Below are positions 7,480 to 15,210 of a DNA stretch of 64,000 nucleotides, piece after piece. This stretch comes from JAHLMO01 sp038997305 (GTDB lineage Archaea; Aenigmatarchaeota; Aenigmatarchaeia; CG10238-14; SpSt-28), in contig JAWAZZ010000001.1 in the NCBI GenBank assembly GCA_038997305.1, positions 1 through 64,000 of the forward strand, read 5' to 3'. Position 1 is the first letter of the stretch. Each line of letters starts with the position of its first letter. The notes beneath the pieces are model-generated. The model ran no database searches. It was not told where the DNA came from and worked only from the letters and a program-made list of their open reading frames with translations. The position numbers were made by a program, and so were the translations under genes.

Positions 7480-8601
7480 ATGGGAAAGATTTTTTGCAAG
7501 TTTAATGTTTGTCCAGCTGGAATTACAAAAATTTTCAAGAAAATTAAAAACTATACTTCAAAGAAAGATTTTGATTTTAATTTAATTATTGGCGGAGATG
7601 GAACTTTTTTGAGATATTTTCATAAAATAAAAAATTCCAAGCCATTTATTTTTCTTAGAGATAAAATGAGTTTCGGTGGTTTGGCTGAGTTGAATATTGA
7701 AGATTTCGATGTTATGTTGAAAAAGATTTTGGAAAAAGAGTATTTTATAGAGAATGCAATGCTTTTAAAAGTTAAAAAACATTTTGCATTGAATGATATT
7801 TACATAAAACATTTTGATGGATCGAAAAGCATGATGTATGAAATAGAAACTAAAAACTTTTATGATAGAAAAATTGGTGATGGAATAATTTTTGCAACTC
7901 CTCAAGGATCTTTTGGTTATACAAAATCAGCTGGTGGGCCACAAGTTTTATTAAAGAGAATAGTTGTTACACATATTTCTCCTTTTAAATATGTAAAGTT
8001 TGAAAATAGGATAGAAAAAGCTAATAGTGAAAACTTTCAGATTTTTAATGAGGATGAAAAAATAATATTTAGACTACTTTGGGAAAATGCGAATTTATAT
8101 GTTGATGGAAGATTAGTAGAAAAAAAGATTAAACCACAAACAAAGTTAAAAATAAAAAAAGCTGAAAAAGAAGCTAAAATTGTTAGATTTTTTAAAAAAG
8201 AATTTAAATTTGCTGTGGATGCAATAATTGAAAAAGATGGTAAATTTCTGCTTGCAAGAAGAAATTACGAACCTTTTAAAGGTAAGCTTGCATTAATAGG
8301 AGGATTTATAGAAAATAATGAAAAACCAATCAATGCGATAAAAAGAGAATTGAAAGAAGAAGTTGGATTAGAAGTAAAAAGTTATAGAGAGTTTAAGCAT
8401 TATTTCGAAGCTAATAGAGATCCTAGGGGCAATGTATATTCTATTGTTTTTGAAATTGTACCAAAAAAATTTGAAATTAAGGAAGGTTATGAAGTTTATG
8501 ATGCAGATTTTTATGATATTAGAGAATTAAAACCTAGTGATTTTGCATTTGATCATTGGAAAATTCTGATAGATTATTTAAGGTGGAAAGGAAAATTATA
8601 A
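7480..8601 (+). CDS. NAD kinase-Nudix hydrolase fusion
   Basis: 373 residues in one uninterrupted frame. Residues about 1-235 are an NAD kinase: GGDGT at 38-42 (ATP phosphate loop), LND at about 104-106 where most members have NE, and TPQGSFGYTKSAGGP at 140-154, the NAD-binding signature. A Lys/Glu-rich linker follows. Residues about 243-370 are a Nudix hydrolase with a complete box (Gly275, Glu281, Arg289-Glu290, Glu293-Glu294, Gly296). The first domain phosphorylates NAD to NADP. The second would hydrolyse a nucleoside diphosphate-X compound, perhaps ADP-ribose or NAD(P)(H). The fusion suggests a link between making and trimming nicotinamide nucleotides. The Nudix substrate is inference. 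Confidence 0.88.
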   Translation: MGKIFCKFNVCPAGITKIFKKIKNYTSKKDFDFNLIIGGDGTFLRYFHKIKNSKPFIFLRDKMSFGGLAELNIEDFDVMLKKILEKEYFIENAMLLKVKKHFALNDIYIKHFDGSKSMMYEIETKNFYDRKIGDGIIFATPQGSFGYTKSAGGPQVLLKRIVVTHISPFKYVKFENRIEKANSENFQIFNEDEKIIFRLLWENANLYVDGRLVEKKIKPQTKLKIKKAEKEAKIVRFFKKEFKFAVDAIIEKDGKFLLARRNYEPFKGKLALIGGFIENNEKPINAIKRELKEEVGLEVKSYREFKHYFEANRDPRGNVYSIVFEIVPKKFEIKEGYEVYDADFYDIRELKPSDFAFDHWKILIDYLRWKGKL

Positions 8602-8608
8602 AATATTT

Positions 8609-9826
8609 ATGTATAAGATAAGTAGCATAAAAATTAGGAAAGAAACCTTAGATAATGGAATTGTTTTATATAAGATTAAAAAGCCAGAAGCAAAAACCAT
8701 TGGAATTTCTATAAATGTTAAAATTGGAAGCATATATGAAAATAAAGATAAAAGAGGGATTTCGCATTTCTTAGAACATATGATGTTTAAATCTAACAAA
8801 AAGTATTCTGCTCAGCAAATTTCGATGGGCTTAGAATTAAATGGGGGAATTGCTAACGCATTTACTTCAACATTCTTAACATCTTATTTTGCTGAAGTAA
8901 TACCTCAAGGTTTTGAAAATGTAATAGATATTTTGTTTTCCATGTTCGAAAACGAAAAATTCGATCAAACAGAATTTGAAAAAGAGAAAAAAGTTGTCCT
9001 TAGCGAAATAGAAAGATATGAGAATAATCCAGAAGAATTAATGGATAGATTAATACCTAAGGCTGTTTTTGGTAGTAGCGATTACGGAGATCCTGTTGGA
9101 GGATATAGAGAAACAGTAGAATCCATCAGCAAAGAAGATTTGGAAGAATTCAAAGCAAAATATTATGCTTCTAACAACATGTTTATAATTCTTGAGGGGA
9201 ACTTTTCTCAAAAGCATATAAATTTAGTTAAAAAATATTTTTCTAAGCTAGATGAAGGTAAGATAAATAAGAAAAAACCAACTATTTCAAAAGGAGAGGA
9301 TATAATAAAAGAAGCAAACACAAAAAATCAAATTTATTTTTCTATGAATTACGAAATAAAATTTTCTAAGGATAATTTTCATTTGCCTATAGCTTTCAGC
9401 GAAATAATATCTGGAGGATTATCTTCTTTGCTTTTTAATGTAATAAGAGAAAAATATGGAATAGGTTATAGTTTGTATTTTGAGCCAACTTATATTTACG
9501 AAGATAGAATGATATTATCTTTAGCAATACCTGGATTTGAAAAAGAGAAAGAAAAATTATTAGATAATGCGCTCAAAGATTTAAGCGAAGAAATAAATAG
9601 TAAAAACTTTTCTCAATATGTTGAAAAAAGAAAGAAAAGAGTTTTATTAAAATTCAAAAAATTGGAGAACAATATTTTTGAAAGATTAAGAAAAGAACCA
9701 TTTTTGATTTTTGTTTGTGAAGAAACTTTCGAAAATTTATATAAAAAGATTATAAATATCGATAGTGAAGAAATACAAAACTTTTATAATAGCTTAAGAG
9801 ATTATAAGATTGTTAAACTTCTCTAA
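8609..9826 (+). CDS. M16 (insulinase/MPP-like) zinc peptidase
   Basis: 405 residues with the inverted zinc motif HFLEH (His53, Glu56, His57) and a distal glutamate in LSEIERYENNPEELMD (about 133), followed by the two-domain M16 layout. The C-terminal half has the substrate-binding SGGLSSLLFNVIREKYGIGY segment. This is the single-chain small M16B-like form, which usually dimerises and degrades short peptides. No signal peptide, so it is cytoplasmic. It starts 7 bp after the NAD kinase-Nudix gene and is likely in the same transcript. Confidence 0.9.
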   Translation: MYKISSIKIRKETLDNGIVLYKIKKPEAKTIGISINVKIGSIYENKDKRGISHFLEHMMFKSNKKYSAQQISMGLELNGGIANAFTSTFLTSYFAEVIPQGFENVIDILFSMFENEKFDQTEFEKEKKVVLSEIERYENNPEELMDRLIPKAVFGSSDYGDPVGGYRETVESISKEDLEEFKAKYYASNNMFIILEGNFSQKHINLVKKYFSKLDEGKINKKKPTISKGEDIIKEANTKNQIYFSMNYEIKFSKDNFHLPIAFSEIISGGLSSLLFNVIREKYGIGYSLYFEPTYIYEDRMILSLAIPGFEKEKEKLLDNALKDLSEEINSKNFSQYVEKRKKRVLLKFKKLENNIFERLRKEPFLIFVCEETFENLYKKIINIDSEEIQNFYNSLRDYKIVKLL

Positions 9827-9857
9827 TAATTTCTAAAAACTCAAATTGAATTATGAA

Positions 9858-9930
9858 GCCCCCGTAGCTTAGCGGATAGAGCGCTGGCTTGCGGAGCCAG
9901 AGGTCGCGGGTTCAAATCCCGCCGGGGGCG
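9858..9930 (+). tRNA. tRNA-Arg (anticodon GCG)
   Basis: A 73-base cloverleaf. The acceptor stem GCCCCCG/CGGGGGC is perfect, the anticodon stem CTGGC/GCCAG encloses TTGCGGA with anticodon GCG, and the T stem GCGGG/CCCGC holds TTCAAAT. The discriminator is G. CCA is not encoded and there is no intron. It lies 31 bp after the M16 gene. Confidence 0.97.
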
Positions 9931-9944
9931 ATAACAATTAGAAA

Positions 9945-11351
9945 TTATGCTTCGTCTTGCACATACTTTTCACCTCGCTTTAATTTTTCAAAGGCTGTTT
10001 TTAATTCTTTGCCCATGTATAATGCATGATCGAATAAACTAAAGAAACTTCCACCTTTTAGTAGATTGTATATTTCCCAGAAATCTTTTGATGAAATCTT
10101 TAAATCTATTGCAGAATTATCTGGAGTTCTATGTTCAACAACTATTTTATCATCTTCTACATAAATTAAAAAGTTTCCTTTTGGATCTTCTACGAAAGCT
10201 TTCATTTTGTAAGAGTATTTAGATAAAATGTTTCTTACTAAATCCCAATCATGCTTATAAATGTGTGCAGAAGTAGAAATTGTTGTTACAGTTCCAACTT
10301 TAAAATCTGTGCCTACTCTTTTATTTATTTCGTTTACAATCAATTTTGCTAATTCTATTTGTCCAACAATATTAACTGGCCAACCCTTTACCATATCATT
10401 AGATCTTATCCAAACAGTATGATTATAATAGTTATCTGTTATTATTCCTTGAACCGCAATTATGCATGGAGGATTTGAAGATTTTTGATCTACTATATGG
10501 TTCCAGGTTATTGCAACAGCCCTTCTAGTATATGGTGCTTTTGACAATTTTTCTATTATAAATTCTATTTGATTCTTTCCAAATTCATGAGAAAATAATC
10601 TTTCTCCATAAGTATACTCTACTCCTTCTGGTTTATTTGGCGACAAAACTTCTTCTAAATGCTTCTTAAATTCGTTTTCGTTTAGATATTCAAAAAATTC
10701 TTCTTCTATTTTATAGTCGTTTCCATATAATCCAATTGTTACCATTATGTTCAAAAATTCTTTTTGTGGTTCCTCATATTCAGAAGCTTTCACACTTCCA
10801 AATTTCATTATTAAGTCTAAAATTTTTATCCAAGCCCTAAAAACGCTAGTTTCATAGATGTAATGACCAGAAAGAGGAAGAGGCCATGATTGTAATTCTG
10901 CTCTTTCTTCAACTTTAATATCAAAAACCTCTCTGCTAGGTATTTTATTTTGATTAAAATGTTTTGCTATGACATCTTCTAAAGCTTTAAAATTTCTTTT
11001 CTTGAACTCTTCTCTCAGATCGATAATTTTTACATCTTTTATTATTTTTTCTACAACATCTTTTGGCAGAGAAATTATTGATGGAATTGTTTTCTTTTCA
11101 AACAAACTCATTAGAGTTTCTCCGCTAGTTGATAAATCAGCACCAAAAATAATTAATGTATCTATTTTATTGTATTTTGAAAGAGTTTCTAAAACATAGT
11201 TTGTTCCGAAAGATGTGTATGTTGTACCTATAATTCCGATTTTATTTTTTATTTCTTCGCTTAGCTTACTTAATATAAATTCTTTGCTAGTCCATAAGGT
11301 AGATATCGCGATGTTTGAATTTTCATTCAAAACTATAATATCTTTTTTCAT
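9945..11351 (-). CDS. thyA: Thymidylate synthase (ThyA) with extra N-terminal domain
   Basis: 468 residues, far longer than a typical ThyA of about 220-320. The C-terminal part (about 150-450) is ThyA: WPLPLSGHYIYETS, RRAVAITWNH, the active-site Cys296 in SNPPC, RSND at 316-319 for dUMP phosphate/folate contact, and STSAHIYKHDWD. It methylates dUMP with methylene-tetrahydrofolate. The first ~135 residues form a separate alpha/beta domain with IGTTYTSFGTNYVLETLSK and LIIFGADLSTSGETL. This resembles the MtrA/DUF4346-type domain sometimes fused to archaeal ThyA. That assignment is tentative. It lies divergently from the ThrRS-editing gene. Confidence 0.87.
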   Translation of the reverse strand: MKKDIIVLNENSNIAISTLWTSKEFILSKLSEEIKNKIGIIGTTYTSFGTNYVLETLSKYNKIDTLIIFGADLSTSGETLMSLFEKKTIPSIISLPKDVVEKIIKDVKIIDLREEFKKRNFKALEDVIAKHFNQNKIPSREVFDIKVEERAELQSWPLPLSGHYIYETSVFRAWIKILDLIMKFGSVKASEYEEPQKEFLNIMVTIGLYGNDYKIEEEFFEYLNENEFKKHLEEVLSPNKPEGVEYTYGERLFSHEFGKNQIEFIIEKLSKAPYTRRAVAITWNHIVDQKSSNPPCIIAVQGIITDNYYNHTVWIRSNDMVKGWPVNIVGQIELAKLIVNEINKRVGTDFKVGTVTTISTSAHIYKHDWDLVRNILSKYSYKMKAFVEDPKGNFLIYVEDDKIVVEHRTPDNSAIDLKISSKDFWEIYNLLKGGSFFSLFDHALYMGKELKTAFEKLKRGEKYVQDEA

Positions 11352-11389
11352 ATTAAAGAGTATTAGTTTAAGTTATTTAAATTGTTTTT

Positions 11390-11794
11390 ATGAGAGTTTT
11401 GCTTTCTCATTGTGATTTCATAGAATTTAAACCAGTAAGAAAAGAAGTTAAAAGTGCTGAAGATGTTGAAATAAAAACTTATAGATATGAAGATATATTG
11501 GTTGCGTTTACAGCAATAGAAAGAAATGATAATGAAGAAAAAACAGAAAAAATGGTAAGCGAAATAGAAATTGTTGCAAAAAGAATTGGAGTTAATAGAA
11601 TTTTAGTTTATCCTTTCGCTCACTTAAGCAATGAATTAGCTAAGCCAGATGAAGCAAAGAAATTAATTAAAACATTAATAGAAAAATTAAAAGAAAGAAA
11701 TTTTGAAGTTTATGATGCGCCTTTTGGTTGGGCAAAAGAATTACATATTAAAATTAAAGGCCATCCTTTAGCTGAAAATTTGAGAGTTGTTTAA
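11390..11794 (+). CDS. Free-standing archaeal ThrRS editing domain
   Basis: 134 residues corresponding to the DTD-like N-terminal editing domain of archaeal threonyl-tRNA synthetase. Diagnostic segments are LLSHCDFIEF at the start, VYPFAHLSNELAKP, and the C-terminal APFGWAKELHIKIKGHPLAE. In most euryarchaea this domain is fused to the catalytic enzyme and removes serine mischarged on tRNA-Thr. Here it is a separate gene with its own start and stop. The synthetase at 30695-32191 lacks it. It probably edits in trans. The ATG lies 38 bp from the divergent thyA start, so the promoters overlap. Confidence 0.9.
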   Translation: MRVLLSHCDFIEFKPVRKEVKSAEDVEIKTYRYEDILVAFTAIERNDNEEKTEKMVSEIEIVAKRIGVNRILVYPFAHLSNELAKPDEAKKLIKTLIEKLKERNFEVYDAPFGWAKELHIKIKGHPLAENLRVV

Positions 11795-11857
11795 GACGAT
11801 AAAATTGATTATTAATTACTTAATAGAAATAAATATATAAAAGATAAAAATAAGATA

Positions 11858-12511
11858 ATGTGGGGAAGAGAGGATTGGAGTGTAATATATAATCCAATTG
11901 ATTCCATAGAGTTAAATAATATTAAACCAGAGATTATATTCCCATATAAACTCATTTTGAATAGACCTCAACCTAAGGATGCAAAAATAGCTACTGAAGA
12001 TTTAGAAGAGGATTTGTACGAAGAAGAGTATATTATAATGGATCTTATCGAAGATGATCATGGTAAAAAATATGTTATTGTTGATTATCCGCCTGTATTT
12101 AACTCAATTTTAAAAGAGGTTTTTGGTGGTAGTAAGATAGTTGATTTAAATCCACCAAAGAAAGAGAAAGATGAAGAGAACGATGAATTTTATAGCATTT
12201 TAAAATTTGCAATTCCTTTTTCGAATCATCGTTATATGATTTATTTAAATTACATACCATTAGATTTTGTAGTAATAAATGAATATAAAACCGATGAAGG
12301 AAAAGCAAAGGTTGAGTATGACGAAAATTTTTTATATATGGTTTTGGCAGGAATTTTTTCTGAGTTTTCTTTTTTTGCATTATCTTCAGAACTATTATAT
12401 TCTATTCTGTATTCGAATGCAAACAAATTAGGTATTAGAGTTTATAGTCTGAGAGAAATTATAGAAGAGATGCTTAATAGTGAAAATAGAAGTATTAAGT
12501 ATTATATATAA
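11858..12511 (+). CDS. Hypothetical protein, unrecognised
   Basis: 217 residues, acidic and soluble, with no signal peptide. It contains a strongly charged middle segment (PPKKEKDEENDEF) and a hydrophobic C-terminal helix region (ENFLYMVLAGIFSEFSFFALSS). I do not recognise the family. It is preceded by a TATA-like ATATATAAAAG tract and ends 2 bp before the convergent aspS stop. The base composition matches its neighbours, so there is no sign of recent transfer. Confidence 0.6.
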   Translation: MWGREDWSVIYNPIDSIELNNIKPEIIFPYKLILNRPQPKDAKIATEDLEEDLYEEEYIIMDLIEDDHGKKYVIVDYPPVFNSILKEVFGGSKIVDLNPPKKEKDEENDEFYSILKFAIPFSNHRYMIYLNYIPLDFVVINEYKTDEGKAKVEYDENFLYMVLAGIFSEFSFFALSSELLYSILYSNANKLGIRVYSLREIIEEMLNSENRSIKYYI

Positions 12512-12513
12512 TT

Positions 12514-13734
12514 TTAAGGAGTTAGTCTATATCTATCTCTTGGCCACATCGTAGCTTCTCTTATATTGCTTAAATTACAAACTTTCATAGTAAATCTTTC
12601 TAATCCTATTGCCCAACCAGCATGTGGAGGCGCGCCAAATTTAAACGCATTAATATAATCTCTAAAATTTTCTGGATTTAAACCATTTTCTATAATTCTT
12701 ATTTCTAACAATTCTGGAATATGAATTCTTTGTGCACCACTAGCTAATTCTAGACCTTTATAAATGAAATCGAAAGAGTTTGTAACTCTTTTATCTTCTT
12801 CATTAATCATAGTATAAAAAGGTCTGTGCTCTTTTGGAAAATGAGTTAAAAATAATGCTTCTCCGACCTTTTCGCTTAAAATTTTTTCATGCTCCCTTTT
12901 AATTTCATCTCCAAAATTTATTTTTAAGATTTCTATAGCTTCTTCATATTTAATTCTTGGTAAGGGTAATTGAGGAATGTTTAGTTTAACATCTAATTCT
13001 TTTAATTCTTTTTCGTTCTCGTTTTGAATTCTTTCTAATGTATAAATAAAAAACCTTTCTAAATATTTCATAACATCTTCATGATTTGCAAACGCAACTT
13101 CAATATCTAAGCTTCTTACTTCATTCAAATGATATGGAGTATTATGTTTTTCTGCTCTGAATATAGGAGTTACGCAAAAAACTTTTTCTAAGCTTATTGC
13201 AGCCATTTGTTTGTATAGTTGAGGGCTTTGAGCTAAATAAGCTTCTTTTTCGAAATAAGAAAGTTTAAATAATTCTGCGCCGCCTTCGCTTGCTGATGCT
13301 ATTATTATTGGAGGTTGAATTTCTATAAAACCTTCTTTAGTGAAAAAATCTCTAAAAGATTTTAAGATGGTATTCTGTATTTTTATTATTGCTAAAGTTT
13401 TGTGATTTCTAAAATCTAAAAATCTCCAATCTAATTTGTTATCCAGCGAATATGGAACTTTTCCGCTAGGGTCTATTGGAAGAATTTTTTCTGAAAGAGA
13501 AATTATTTTTATTCTTTTTGCTAAAATTTCTTTGTATTTCTTAGAAATTCCTTGTTCTAATAAATCTCCCTCAACTTCTATAGCACTTTGTAATGTAATT
13601 TTTTCTAATTCTTCAAAATTTTGAGTAATGTCTCTTTTACATGTTATTTGGAAATCTTCTTTTGGTGTGTGAAGAATTATAAATTTTATTTTGCCTAAAT
13701 CTTTGAAATCTTCAACCCAACCTCTAATTATCAT
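12514..13734 (-). CDS. aspS: Aspartyl-tRNA synthetase
   Basis: 406 residues, class IIb. An N-terminal OB-fold anticodon-binding domain (about 1-95) starts IIRGWVEDFKDLGK. The catalytic domain shows motif 1 around FFTKEGFIEIQPP, motif 2 FRAEKHNTPYHLNEV, and motif 3 GAPPHAGWAIGLERFTM. The size fits the archaeal type without bacterial insertions. A separate AsnRS (22920-24206) exists, so Asn-tRNA can be made directly and a discriminating AspRS would be expected; I cannot tell specificity by eye. It is divergent from tRNA-Asn 48 bp away. Confidence 0.93.
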   Translation of the reverse strand: MIIRGWVEDFKDLGKIKFIILHTPKEDFQITCKRDITQNFEELEKITLQSAIEVEGDLLEQGISKKYKEILAKRIKIISLSEKILPIDPSGKVPYSLDNKLDWRFLDFRNHKTLAIIKIQNTILKSFRDFFTKEGFIEIQPPIIIASASEGGAELFKLSYFEKEAYLAQSPQLYKQMAAISLEKVFCVTPIFRAEKHNTPYHLNEVRSLDIEVAFANHEDVMKYLERFFIYTLERIQNENEKELKELDVKLNIPQLPLPRIKYEEAIEILKINFGDEIKREHEKILSEKVGEALFLTHFPKEHRPFYTMINEEDKRVTNSFDFIYKGLELASGAQRIHIPELLEIRIIENGLNPENFRDYINAFKFGAPPHAGWAIGLERFTMKVCNLSNIREATMWPRDRYRLTP

Positions 13735-13782
13735 AAGAGAATTGTATGCTTAAAAACAATTTATAAGTATATATATACTTAT

Positions 13783-13855
13783 GCCGGGGTAGCTCAGCTG
13801 GTAGAGCGTCCGGCTGTTAACCGGAAGGTCGCCGGTTCGAATCCGGCCCCCGGCG
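13783..13855 (+). tRNA. tRNA-Asn (anticodon GTT)
   Basis: 73 bases. Acceptor GCCGGGG/CCCCGGC, anticodon stem TCCGG/CCGGA around CTGTTAA (GTT), T stem GCCGG/CCGGC around TTCGAAT, and discriminator G. There is no intron and no encoded CCA. A TATA-rich tract (TTTATAAGTATATATA, about 13760-13775) lies just upstream. Confidence 0.97.
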
Positions 13856-13908
13856 ATAAAGTTTAATTTTTAGTTTTAAATTCTTTGTTAAACAATTTTG
13901 AAAATATG

Positions 13909-13922
13909 AAAGATATTTAAAG
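13909..13922 (+). promoter_or_regulatory. Putative BRE/TATA of surface-protein gene
   Basis: Purine-rich bases followed by TATTTAAAG (13914-13922), centred 24 bp before the ATG at 13942. This spacing would place transcription start at or next to the ATG, giving a leaderless mRNA. Seen by eye only. Confidence 0.5.
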
Positions 13923-13941
13923 ATTAACTTCACTTTATTCT

Positions 13942-14574
13942 ATGGCAACTAAAAAGAAAGCAAATAGCGCATACAAACTTTTAGCAATACTTACAGCAGC
14001 TTTCTTGGTAGCAGTGCTAGGAACAGCAGGATTGCTACAATACTATGGAAAAGTAGTAGGAGAAGTAAATGTAAGTCAATCAGTAGTTTTAGTTTATGAT
14101 GGAAATGAATACACTTATACTCAAACAGTAAATTTGGGAACTTTAGCAGTAGTAGCAGGTTCTGCTTTGACTCTACCAAAACAAATTACCATTAGAAATA
14201 AAGCAGATACACTATCTGCTAATGTAGGATTAAACTTAACTCTTATTAATGCAATTTTCTCAAGAGAAGTGGTTGAGTTAAGGTTTAATGTTTCAGGAAA
14301 TATATTAAGTAATAATTACACATTAATACTGAATAGTACAGGGGTATATGTAAGTAATACAACATATACTTTTGGACCAATACCTTGGAATGGTGGTAGT
14401 GTCCAAATTCCAAATACAAATATACAAATAAGTGGTTGGGGTACTAGTGAGTTAATTGCATCTAGATATGCATTAAAACCAGGAGAAGAAATAAACGTTA
14501 CAATAACAGTAATATTCAACGTAACTACAACCCCAGGAACTTATAGTTTTGAAGCAACACTAATGCCAGCATAA
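13942..14574 (+). CDS. Secreted/anchored surface protein, probably abundant
   Basis: 210 residues. A short basic start and a hydrophobic helix (about 12-33) are followed by YYGKVVGEVNV (34-44) and a beta-rich, Thr/Asn/Ser-rich ectodomain with several N-x-S/T sequons. The next gene encodes a protein with the same YYGKxVGxVNV motif after its signal, so the motif may be a sorting or assembly element. The overall plan recalls SipW-dependent TasA/camelysin-like proteins, but I could not establish homology. A good TATA box, a separate T-tract terminator and smoother codon use suggest high expression, for example as an S-layer or fibre subunit. Confidence 0.65.
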   Translation: MATKKKANSAYKLLAILTAAFLVAVLGTAGLLQYYGKVVGEVNVSQSVVLVYDGNEYTYTQTVNLGTLAVVAGSALTLPKQITIRNKADTLSANVGLNLTLINAIFSREVVELRFNVSGNILSNNYTLILNSTGVYVSNTTYTFGPIPWNGGSVQIPNTNIQISGWGTSELIASRYALKPGEEINVTITVIFNVTTTPGTYSFEATLMPA

Positions 14575-14590
14575 TATCAGCAAAGGCATT

Positions 14591-14607
14591 CTTCTTTTTT
14601 ATTTTTT
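14591..14607 (+). terminator. T-tract terminator after surface protein
   Basis: T-rich run CTTCTTTTTTATTTTTT, 17-33 bp after the stop codon, of the kind that ends archaeal transcription without a hairpin. It precedes the hairpin at 14608-14643. Confidence 0.55.
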
Positions 14608-14643
14608 GTCTTAGGTGGGTCAAAAAGACAAGCCACCTAAGAC
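14608..14643 (+). promoter_or_regulatory. Perfect hairpin abutting a start codon
   Basis: Arms 14608-14618 and 14633-14643 are perfect 11-base complements (GTCTTAGGTGG and its reverse complement). An inner GTC-AAAAA-GAC mini-stem lies within the loop. The 3' arm ends on the base immediately before the ATG at 14644. In the RNA it would place the start codon at the foot of a stable stem. It may tune translation of the downstream minor surface protein or stabilise the 3' end of the upstream transcript. Confidence 0.7.
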
Positions 14644-15210
14644 ATGGAGAAGAAAAAAATAATAATAATGACAATGATAATTGGAGTTATGTTAGGTTTT
14701 GGAATAATCTATTCTGGAGTTTTAAATTATTATGGAAAGATTGTTGGAAATGTGAATGTTGAAGGTCCAATTTTTTATGCTAATTTAGCAGGTAATAATC
14801 AACTAATAGGGAGTCTTCTTTTGAACACAAAACCAATCTCTAATTATACGACTCAATTTAATGATAGCCTATCTGTAGTATTTTGGTCTGATAACTTAGG
14901 TGGAATTGATTTTAATTATATTCCTAAATGTGAATTCTATTTAAAGATTTATTCTTCTTCTTCTTCAAATGTAAAGTTAATTTGCGAGTATTATAATATA
15001 AGTGGTAGCAAAAATCCAATTTGTGAGAAAGATGTTGAAATTTCAGCGGGTTGGAACTTTATATCAAATTACTGTTTCGGTTCTTCAAATTTAAATTCAG
15101 TAAAACATATAGTATATAAGATTGAAGGGCTTGCTATACCGGAAGTCGCTTTTTATATTGAAACTAATACAAATGGCGATACAAGATTACAAATAACTAA
15201 AGCACCATGA
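14644..15210 (+). CDS. Secreted/anchored surface protein, minor partner
   Basis: 188 residues. A basic start and hydrophobic helix (about 5-27) are followed by YYGKIVGNVNV (29-39), the same motif as in the preceding protein. The ectodomain is beta-rich with sequons and three cysteines (in PKCEFYLK, ICEYYN and NYCFGSS areas, plus CEKD). It overlaps the next gene by 4 bp (ATGA), so those two are co-translated. Function unknown. The shared motif, the Cys pairs and the VKOR gene nearby point to an extracytoplasmic, disulfide-containing assembly. Confidence 0.65.
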   Translation: MEKKKIIIMTMIIGVMLGFGIIYSGVLNYYGKIVGNVNVEGPIFYANLAGNNQLIGSLLLNTKPISNYTTQFNDSLSVVFWSDNLGGIDFNYIPKCEFYLKIYSSSSSNVKLICEYYNISGSKNPICEKDVEISAGWNFISNYCFGSSNLNSVKHIVYKIEGLAIPEVAFYIETNTNGDTRLQITKAP

